DNA from: Chrysomallon squamiferum
Lineage: Eukaryota > Mollusca > Gastropoda > Neomphalida > Peltospiridae
DNA length: 64,000 nt
Direction: 5' to 3'
Assembly: GCA_012295275.1 (NCBI GenBank)
Contig: CM022677.1
Coordinates: 20,394,041 to 20,458,040, forward strand
Shown: piece after piece, positions 1 to 34,135 of the stretch
Layout: each line of letters begins with the position of its first letter
How positions within the stretch are numbered: the stretch's first letter is position 1
Program-made: the position numbers and the translations under genes
The notes under the pieces: generated by a model
Databases searched by the model: none
Told to the model about the DNA's origin: nothing
The model's input: only the letters and a program-made list of their open reading frames with translations

Positions 1-138
1 GTGTGTTTATATGTGCATTTATATATGCATCCATTTATATTAGTACTCTGTGTATGTATGTCATTTATATATGTCTGTGTATATATATATACTTTATAAA
101 GACATAGATTAATGAAAACATAATTTATTTTTATTTAG
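1..138. other. Intron upstream of the first visible EGF exon
   Basis: AT-rich sequence with short GT/TA stretches, ending in a TTATTTAG acceptor at 138. I see no coding signal in it. Confidence 0.6.
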
Positions 139-23667
<23,529 letters not shown>

Positions 23668-24150
23668 GCTGATGCTGTCTAAGAGAAGTCAAATGTCATT
23701 TTTCTTAAAACTACTTTTCAAAAGCTCGCCTCTGTGCTGTAATGGATAAGTTTCAGTAACTCTTCAAGTCTTTTATTAAGATCAGCCCATCTATTTCCCC
23801 ATTTTATTTTTATTTTTTCAACCTGCAAATGCAAGAGATGGTATCAGTAATAATGACGATGACAAAACACAGTCATGTTGGTGTATTACAACAACAACAA
23901 CACTGAAACAAAAGAGAAAAACAAATACATTATTACTGCTTATTTTTAGAGAAATATTAAGAGAAAATAATATTTTGCGAACATCACTTGTGTAACATCA
24001 ATATAAAAAATATAAAAATAACTTGTATTTAACATTAATAAAACAATTTTTTATGTAATGTGTGGATCAGTTAATGTTTTTAAATCATCATCTAGATGTA
24101 TATTTGTGTAGTAATTGTTGAATAAAGAGTATTTACATATCAGATGCACT
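23668..24150 (+). other. 3' UTR of gene A
   Basis: AT-rich sequence with two AATAAA signals, at 24037-24042 and 24121-24126. It contains no further long frame. The transcript end is probably 15-30 bases after the second signal. Confidence 0.6.
24121..24126 (+). terminator. Poly(A) signal AATAAA, gene A
   Basis: AATAAA about 455 bases after the stop codon, followed by a T/G-rich stretch. Confidence 0.6.
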
Positions 24151-24244
24151 TTGTTAATATTTATTTCTGGTGCTGAAACTCACACTCTCACACTGTCTCT
24201 CTCACTCTCACACTGTCTCTCTCACTCTCTCACTCTCTCTCTCC

Positions 24245-25235
24245 CTTTAATTGTTTAACGACACAAAAGTAACATTTGAATTTTTTGTTAAGGCGAATGG
24301 AAGAATCTAATTTATAGGCTATATTCTGTATTTTTACACAGTTGAAACAAAAAAAAAATAAAAAAAATATTATGATTATGATATTATTTATATATATATA
24401 AACAGCTTTTGATAACTTTTATTTGTATTACAGTAATACTACTATCATAAGCATCTGTTATTTAATAGTTAAAAAAACTAAAAAGTATATATATAACGTT
24501 TTTGTTTCTCAACTATTAATATTAAAATTAATTATGTCTTGATTCAAATACTTGTTACTCTTTTCTTACTTCTGTCTTTACGTTGCTCTGTAAATCACAA
24601 ACGCTTATGATAGCAGTTACTGTAATACATATAAAAGGTACCAAAAATTGTTTCGTCCCTGACATAAACTTTGTTTAAAAGTCAACCTTTGAAAATCTCA
24701 CCTGGAGAAGAAGAACGACAGAGTAACTTCCTGTCATGGCAACCAGTTATAACGTCACTGGGTGTCCGTTCTAAATTTAGCACATCATTATTAAAAACGT
24801 ACCACGTTAAGTTCGTTTACCTATTAAATAAAATTAATAAATAATAAATTAAGAAAAGAGTAAATAAGTAACATACAATATCCCAAACAGACGTTAACCT
24901 GCCCTACTTTTCGCTGTTTTCCGGTTTCTCAAAAATAATTTTTTGTATTTTTTTATGTTTTTGGTTTTTTTGTTGTTTGTTTCTTTCTCTCCAGCAGTAG
25001 TAAAAAGGATGATTGATTTCTTTCAGTTCTCTATTTATACTGTATAAATGCTTGCAAAGATAGTTATAAATAAATAAATGATACCATAATCATAATCATA
25101 ATAATAATTCTTATTATTTTTATGTTTTAACAGTGTAAAAATACAAGATATAGCCTATAAATTAGATTCTTCCTTTCACCTTAACAAGAAATTGCAATGT
25201 TGCTTTTGTAACAAAGTGTCGTTAAACAATTAAAG
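24245..25235. mobile_element. Foldback/MITE-like element with terminal inverted repeats of about 105 bp
   Basis: The left arm (24245-24348) starts CTTTAATTGTTTAACGACAC. The right arm (25124-25235) is its reverse complement with small gaps and ends GTGTCGTTAAACAATTAAAG. About 775 bases between them hold no transposase. The outer 20 bases match perfectly. I see no clear target duplication because the left flank is a CT repeat. The GTTTAACGACAC end recalls, from memory, repeats widespread in molluscs. Confidence 0.75.
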
Positions 25236-26337
25236 ACTAAATCGTTTGAATATTTTTCTCTTATTTTGAGGTCTTCTCTAATTACATGTAGATACGTGGA
25301 GGTATTACAATGAATGAACGAATGAATCAATAGATAGATAGATAAAACTGTTAATTAAATCATACAGAAATAAACTCGGACAAAAAAATAATAAAATTAT
25401 TAGGGCAAAATTGTTAATAGCAGGGTAACCAAATAACCCCACAGAAGGAAAATAACAAAAACGAAAAGAGGGCACAAAATCGCGCGACATATTAAATGTT
25501 CTGTAACATGATGTATGTTTCCAATTATTTTGTTAACGTGATCTTGGTCTCAGTGATCAGAATAATAACAATAATTCAAAAATCTGTTATAATTTTTGAC
25601 TTTCCTGTGCCATATTTTCAGCACTCACCATTCCTCCGTCTATTACGAAATGAACTCACGATTGCAGATTGAAATGGTCCGCCATTTGTTCTGTTTGCAA
25701 AAGCGGTGCGTTAATTGGCATGCTTCTTTTACAGATTTCTAACTAAAAATAAAAGTTAGAAAAATAACTGAATAAAATTATGTATTTAAGTTTTGTATTT
25801 CGTAAATAACAGGACTGATTACAGAGGACAATAAAATAAAATAAAACATCGTGGAAGTATCACTCGGTAATATTTTTTTTATTTATTAATTATTTTCATA
25901 TTAGGAACTTACTTATATTTGGGAATTTCAAACCTTACAGCCTGGCCTAAGTTTTCGTCATAATTTATCAGTATTCGTTTTACAAGTTAAAAGTAAATCC
26001 GGTCTCGACGTACACTTGTATAGAAAAGATTCTGGTTACCGTATCGTTCACATTTCCGTATGTTTCACTTTATCGTCTGTGCATGATCTCATATAAGATC
26101 AAAATAATATTTTCTCATTGATTATGATAACTATTTACTTTCTAACTGTTTAAAAATGAAAATAGCACCAAAAACAACAACAATAAGAACAAGAAAGAAA
26201 AAAAATAAAGGAAATTCATTCAGCTGTTTCGAAGGAATCGATCGAAAATTAGAAATACTGAGTCGAAATACAATTAAAAGTTCATTTTTTCTTTCTTTCT
26301 CATTTCTTTCCCCTTCTGCTCGCAATATAATTTAACA

Positions 26338-26434
<97 letters not shown>

Positions 26435-26681
26435 CATGTTTTTAATCGTCATAATTTACTAAATTTATAATGAAATTTGAGTTTACTAAGTTAACGTTTA
26501 AAATGCATTTCATTTGTAAGGTATGTCCTTGTATGCGTGCGTGCGTGTGTGTGTGTATGAGATTTCCGAAAGGGTTGGGTAACAAGCATTTCTTCTCTAT
26601 ACCGTGCGAAAATAGATTGAATAACAGATTTAATTTGAAACACGTTTAAAAATTTCAGATTGTACTTGTCCATGTCCATAC

Positions 26682-26731
<50 letters not shown>

Positions 26732-26794
26732 GAAATGAAAATAAAATAAAAGTAAATAAAACTACAATGTCAACGAAATTGCCCGAACATGTGT
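25236..26794. other. Intergenic region A-B
   Basis: AT-rich, with CATA then TA microsatellites at about 26335-26431. No exon was recognised. Minus-strand frames at 25305, 26131 and 26491 have no domain or splice support. Confidence 0.55.
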
Positions 26795-26804
26795 ATGACG
26801 TCAT
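26795..26804 (+). promoter_or_regulatory. CRE-like palindrome ATGACGTCAT
   Basis: A perfect 10-base palindrome containing the CREB/ATF consensus TGACGTCA, about 85 bases upstream of a strong GTAAGT donor that could end a non-coding first exon of gene B. No TATA box is evident nearby. Confidence 0.45.
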
Positions 26805-26888
26805 ACGTCCCCATTTCTTCATTGAAGTGAGGTGTTGTAAGAGGTGTTCATGTCGAAGTAAATTTCGAACGAAGACAAGGAAAAAAAA
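26805..26888 (+). other. Possible 5' non-coding exon of gene B
   Basis: Sequence between the CRE-like site and a perfect GTAAGT donor at 26889-26894. The next acceptor (TTTTCACAG, 27378) lies four bases before the start codon, so gene B needs an upstream untranslated exon. Its 5' end is a guess. Confidence 0.35.
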
Positions 26889-27378
26889 GTAAGTACGTAG
26901 AAAATTTGTGACAGTATTCTTAAAAATGATGTTATTTGTTTAATTTCATTAGTGATCAAATTTAGACTGTAAGAGGAAATGAATAGAAGGGGGACAGGAA
27001 ATTTGTATAAACAATTAAAATTGAAGAACATAATGATAATCATAATGTCATGATAGAAAATTTAATCTTTAATCATACGTGATGTTAATAATTAGTGTTT
27101 ATTTTAATAGCTATCGGTCTTGTAATTATTATAAAACTTACATCAATCGTATGCCAACAACCTACCATGACGCCATTTTCACTGAACTTGACAGTCTTCA
27201 AGTTTAACATTTTCATTAAACGAAATTCAACTATTGTAGATTATTTATTTATTTATATATTTATATATACATTCAGTATAATTACATTATATTATATTAT
27301 TTATTTATTTATTTATTTATATATACATTCAGTATAATTATATTATTATAAATCTATTTATTTATTTATTTTTCACAG

Positions 27379-27437
27379 AGATATGACTTGGATAATATTT
27401 CTGCAGATTTTTGTTTTACTTGGAAATTTGAGACTGG
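27379..27437 (+). CDS. Signal-peptide exon of gene B
   Basis: ATG at 27383 opens [18 protein letters not shown], a typical hydrophobic signal peptide, and ends in phase 1 at a GTAAGT donor. Acceptor TTTTCACAG. Confidence 0.75.
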
Positions 27438-28011
27438 GTAAGTTTTAGTAAAATAATGATATAAAAACACCACACTAGAAGTATTCTTACTGAGCTGGTA
27501 GTAGCAGTAGCAGTAGTAGTAAATGCTGTATTGGTAGTTGTGGGTATGTATGCATCACACATATTTTCATAGCTTCACTTAACCGTACAGCATGTTTTAT
27601 GTGGATTAAATTTCAGAATATTTCTATTTGATGATTTTACAGTCCTGATCCACACATTGGAAAACAAGTTCAGTTTAATTCTCATGGTTAATTTTTTTTT
27701 TATAATCACAGGAACAACATAGTAAAAAAGATTATTATAACTGTAGGTAAAATGTTTGATATTTTTGCAGTATTAAGGAAATTTGCATATCAGTTAAGAA
27801 ATATACTGGGGCTGAGTAATATGCAGATGCTGATAATTATATGTTGCACACTTTATATTATACAAATTTATGAATGTAAAAACGAAAAAATAAATTCTTG
27901 TAGTTACAGACTTTATCAAAATATTTTTTTTGACTTACAGAACTGGAATTTGGAATTAATTAGTTTAGACCAATTTTGTTGTTATTAATATTTTTATCAT
28001 TATCATTATTA

Positions 28012-28055
<44 letters not shown>

Positions 28056-28859
28056 TGATGTTGTTTGAAGTAATTGATCTTAGGAGCTTATTAGTTGGAA
28101 ATTGTCAGACTTCATTTATCCTAATTAAGTTCATATTTGAAATTAAACTGGTGAGTCTAATTAAATGTGATAAGCCAAATTTCAGGCAAATGCTGTTCTT
28201 TTGTATTTCAGTCATATATATATTTTTAAGATTTAGTTGCTCTTAATTAAAGATATTCATTATGTAGGAAAGTGTATAATATAAAAAGATGTGATAGATG
28301 TTTGTGAATGGTTTGACATGGAATAATCTCTACATTGTTTGTTTTACAGTGGCTGATTCAGCCTGTGTGGGAGTTGACTGTGGACCAGGTCTTTTTAATA
28401 ATAATTTTAATTTTAATTTTAAATTTAATTTTTTTTTTTACTTTTTAGTTTTACTTTTAATTTAATTTCTGTTTTAGTTTTAATTTTAATTTTATTTTTG
28501 ATTTCTGTTTTAGTTTTAATTTTAATTTTATTTTTAATTTCTGTTTTAGTTTTAGCTTTAGCTTTAATTTTAATTTTAATTTTAATTAAAGAATGTCTGT
28601 TGCAGTACAAAAACAATAGACTAATATAATTGTTTACACCTGCAGGTTATTGTTTTTCTAATTGTTTTGGATGACATTTCACTGATTATAATGAGTCACA
28701 AAACATTTGAATGCTTCAATTTTGATATATGTATGTATGTATGTAGTTAAGAATGAATCATTTCCGTCATGAACTTTAAACTGCATATACGTATATTATA
28801 TATCTACATCTATATATCTATATCTATATCTACTATATCTATCTATCTCTATATATTTG

Positions 28860-28896
<37 letters not shown>

Positions 28897-30082
28897 ATTT
28901 AAAAGATTATAAGGTTTATGGCTCATTTTAAAGGATTTTCTCAAGCAACAGTGGGTTGTAAGATCAGTTCTTGTTGGTGTTTACTTGAGCTATTTCTAAT
29001 TCTAGCCAGTCTAGCTGGTGTATAACAAAAAACAACAACTGTGGTATGTACTGTCCTGTCTGTGGGAATGTGCATAATAAAAATATTCCTTATTGCTTAT
29101 TACAAAAAAATAGTCCATGAAGTAACAACAGTTTGGTTTCCACTGTAGTTATCAGAATTGTTCTTAACCATATATCTTAAACCCTACAACTTTGAACAAA
29201 ATGGTCATTTTGCTGAATAAAACATTTCCTTCCTTCCTTCCTTCCTTCCTTCTTTCCTTGTTCTGTTAAATATTAATTTGGTTTATGTGACATGTTTGAT
29301 TAATATTATGATTTTGATTTTTTTGATTTTATGAACTTGCAGTGGACGGGGGTCTGGTCTCTATGGATTCGACACAGAGCGTACAACTGTACGTCTTCGT
29401 GCAAAAGAAAGGTCATTCTAGGCAGGTCCTGCTCTGAGCCTGCGCCCTCTGGGGGTGGGGCCCACTGTGTGGGAAAGGCTGTTCGTATTTACCAGGAGAA
29501 CTGTATTGGTCACAGTGACTGTACAGTGGGTGAGTGTTTCTTTTTCTTCATATGTTTTAAAAAATATGGGCCTTGGAATTGAGAGTTGTTTAGGCCTCTC
29601 TCTGTTAACAATACTGCAGGCCTGAACATTAACAATGGTGCAGGCCTATAACTTAACAGTACTACCAGGCCAGAAACTAACAGTACTGTATGCCTCATTG
29701 TTAATCCAGGTATCAAGATTAACTGCAGTACAATAGGCATCTAAATTAAAACTTCTGCTGTTAATTATAGTCTGGCTATTAACACTTCTGCAGTTAGTCT
29801 GCACTATCATACTTTATTATTTTGAAAGGTTGGTGTCTAGTAACGATTAGATAACAGTCTTGTAGCATACCCAAAAATGTTTACATTATATGTTTAGTTT
29901 AAATTTTTTGTTTTAGTACAGTATTCTGTTAATATCTGTCTATCTATCTGTATGTCTGTCTCTCTGTCTGTCTATCTATCTATCTTCCTATCTACAGACT
30001 TACCTAGCAGTCTATGTCTGTCTGTCTGTATCTATCACTCTATCTCTCTGTGTGCCTGTCTATCTATCTGTATGTCTGTCTT

Positions 30083-30137
<55 letters not shown>

Positions 30138-33100
30138 GTCTGTCTGTCTAATTGTCTGTCTACATTGAAGTGGATGGGGTGTGGTCAGATTTCATGTGGA
30201 CGTATGATGGGCCATGTGAAAAAGGATGTATACAGAACAGTGTGTACAAACGAACGTGTGACAACCCAGCTCCCTCTGGTGGTGGTGCTGTGTGTCAGGG
30301 AAACAACACTCGCATAGTTCCAATAACCTGCACAAATCTCGACGACTGCAAGAACAGTAAGATTTACCTGTTTCATTATAACCATAGACACATACAGCTG
30401 TATCTGTTATATTATAAACATAGACACTGACTGACACATACAGCTGTATCTTTTCCATTATAAACATAGACACATACAGCTGTACCTGTTACATTATAAA
30501 CACAGACACATACAGCTGTATCTGTTACATTATAAACATAGACACATACAGCTGTATCTGTTTCATTATAAACACAGACACTGACTCACACATACAGCTG
30601 TATCTGTTATAATTATAGACATAGACACTGACTGTTACTTGTATAAACATCATAAAAAACAGTATACAAGTTTGTGCCTGTGTGTGTGTGTGTTTGTGAA
30701 AGTGAATTTATTAAAACAAATTCTGACACACACACACACACACACACACACATATTTACATACACAGACATACATAAAATGTAGACAGATAGCTACTTGT
30801 ACTAATGCCTACAAAATCCACACAAACACACACACAACACACATAACAGACACAAACATATACACCCACAATTAAATCAGTGGTCATTTTCAGCTGATGG
30901 TCAGTGGTCAGAATGGTTCAGAGAGGTCAAGGTTCTCTGTCCAGTGAGCTGCAGACGTCCTGTGACACTGGTCAGAACATGTACAAACCCGGCACCAGAG
31001 GGTGGGGGCAAGGACTGTCCAGGGCAGGACTCCCGGGTGATCACAGAAATCTGCAGAGGTGACAACTGCACTAAAGGTGACTTTTTTACTTCACAAGTGT
31101 AGTGTTCACCCCTCAACATCACAGACTGGTGGTGGGTGGGGTAAAAACACACTGGTCCGGAACATTAAAAAGTCTGGGAAATCACGAATATAAACATTAA
31201 CCCTAAAATTTACTGAATCAGTAAACTTTAGTAGATATAACAGCTATGTGTTACAGTAATATGATAATGTAAGAACAATATACAAATATATGATAATGTA
31301 AGAACAATATACAGATACTAAAAACAGTGTAAAGATGAATGTAGAGGAGAAAAATCTGGGTTAGGCTGGGTGGAGTTTGTTAGGTTAACATGGTTTAGGT
31401 TGCAGCTGTAAATTTTACTGTTACTTTGATGGGGAGTGGGTTGAGAGGGGTTGCTGTGATTGTATTGTGAGACTCGTGGAATAAGATAATAGCACACAGA
31501 GGTGAGGTTTCAAGTGGGGAAATGGCATTAAGGAAAATAATTTAGAATTTTTTCCAGATTTGGTCCAGATTTCCCAGAATCTGGAAAACATGAAACTGAT
31601 GGTCAATAATTAATCAAAGTGGAGATTCAGATTACAGTATGTGATAAAAAGAAACAAGAATGTCTTATAAATGGAAAATTGACAACTTTATATATTCAAC
31701 TTTTTCATTTAATCATTTTCAGTTATTTATTCATTCAATCTCTTAGGAATTCATCTACTTAGTTATTCATTCCTCAGTTGTTTATTTACTGAATCATTCA
31801 TCTATCTATTCATTTATGCATTAACTTATTTATTTGTTGACTTTTCATTCATTCATTCACTAAGGAATTTATCCATTTACTTTTTCATTCCAATGATGTG
31901 ATTTATTTACTCAATTATTCTTTTATCCATTCACTTACTCATCGACCTATTTTGATATTTATTCATTTATTCATTGATTTATTTATTCACTTACTCAATT
32001 ATTTATTCACAGAATAAAAACATCAAGGCAGATGGATGAGATTGGTGTTTGGAAGTCATCATGTAAACAAAGTGTGTCATTCATTTATTTATTCACTCTT
32101 TCAATCCCTCATTCATTTGTTTCATTCATTCATTCATTCATTCGTCTATTCGCAGACAAGAATCAGTGGACGTCGTGGCAGATAGGTAAGATTGGTGTTT
32201 GTAAGTTGACGTGCAAACGTCATGTGTCACTCAGTAGAAACTGTACAGACACTGAACAGAAGTGCAAAGGAAGGAAAGTTAAAAAAGTCTTTGAGAAGTG
32301 CAGAGGGGGTAAATGTGCTGAAAATCCTACAGGTGAGAAAGTTATTACAGGTAAAAATAATAATAATAATAATATTACAACCGTTTTCATTATTTAAACT
32401 TGCAGATAATAGTATCACACCTGTTTCAATTATTTAAACATGCAGGTAATAATAATAATTGTTTTAATTATTTAAATATTTAGGTAACATTAATCATATT
32501 ATCCCTGTTTTTATTATTTGAATATGCAGGTAATAATAAGATAATAATATCACATCTGTTTTAATTATTTAAACATGCATGTAATAATAATAATGTTACA
32601 TCTGTTTTAATTATTTAAAATAAATAACATATCTGTTTTAATTATTTGAAATAATTAAATATTTGTAATGATGTAATTAATGTTTTTGCTTTTTTAATTG
32701 ATATAATTAAAAGTTTGACATAACTGAATGTAATTACTGTTACTCATAATTATAATTTTCTTGTGTCTGGAAATTTATTGTATTTTCATGAAAAGTGAAC
32801 TGGTTATCTTATTTTTACAGCCGTAAATAAATAAAAACTTACATAATTAAAAAAATAAAATATTATCTGTCAGTGATGTAATTATGTGTCAACACTTGGG
32901 CCAGTCCCGTGTGTTGGTTTAACCTAAACAGTGTTGCTGATGCTGAACGTTTGGCTAAACTTGTTGTTCATGTCATCTGTGCAGTTCCGATGTGTTCAGA
33001 GTAACAGAAACTGACCAAATTACATAAATATCTTTCTTATTTCTGTAAAGTACCGCATCTGTGTGTCAGAGTTTGATGAATTTAGTTCCACAGCAATGGA

Positions 33101-34058
33101 TAGGTAATAAATATATATATATATATATTAGGTCCATTTAATTATTTCAGTGGATGGGCAGTGGAGTGCCTGGTACCGAGAGACAATTGGGCCGTGTCAG
33201 AGGTCGTGCAAACACAATGTAACCCTGAGAAGAAAGTGCAATGACCCGGAACCGAGTGGGCGTGGTCTCGACTGTTTTGGAGAAAGTGTTCGTATAAATC
33301 AGGAAAGCTGCCCCTGTCCGGTCACAAAACCAAAAGTAAAACTGACTTAGTACATGTAATAGTTTGTGTTTGTGTGTGTGTGTGTGTACGAAAACTAAAA
33401 GTAAAAGACTTAGTACATGTAATAGTTTGTGTGAGTGTTGTTTATGTGTGTGTGTGTGTGTGTGTGTGTGTCTCTGTGTCTGTATGTGTGTGTCTGTGTG
33501 TGTGTGTCTCTGTGTGTGTTTGTGTGTGTGTGTGTGTGTGTAAAAAAACTAAAAGTAAAAGACTTAGTAGAAGAATAGTTTGTGTTTGTGTGTGTGTGTG
33601 TACAAAAAGTAAAAGACTTAGAAGATACAATAGTTTTGTGTCTGTGTGTGTGGGGGGTGTGTGGTTCTAGTAACATAATAACTTTATTATCAACACAGTA
33701 ATACTATTTATTATTCAGAAACTGAGGGTGATGTGGTTCTAGTAATTTAATAACTTTATTATCAACACAGTAACACTATTTATTATTCAGAAACTGAGGG
33801 TAATGTGTGTAGTAACATAATAACTTTATTATCAACACAGTAATACTATTTATTATTCAGAATACGAGGGTGATGTGTCTAGTAATTTAATAACTTTATT
33901 ATCAACACAGTAACACTATTTATTATTCAGAAACTGAGGGTGATGTGGTTTTAGCAATGGAAGCTATTATTGGTGTTCTTGCTGTGTCTCTTGTTGTGAC
34001 ATCTGTGATCTACTTAAAGTAAGTTTGTAGTGTGTATTGTAATATACGATTATTAACA

Positions 34059-34135
<77 letters not shown>

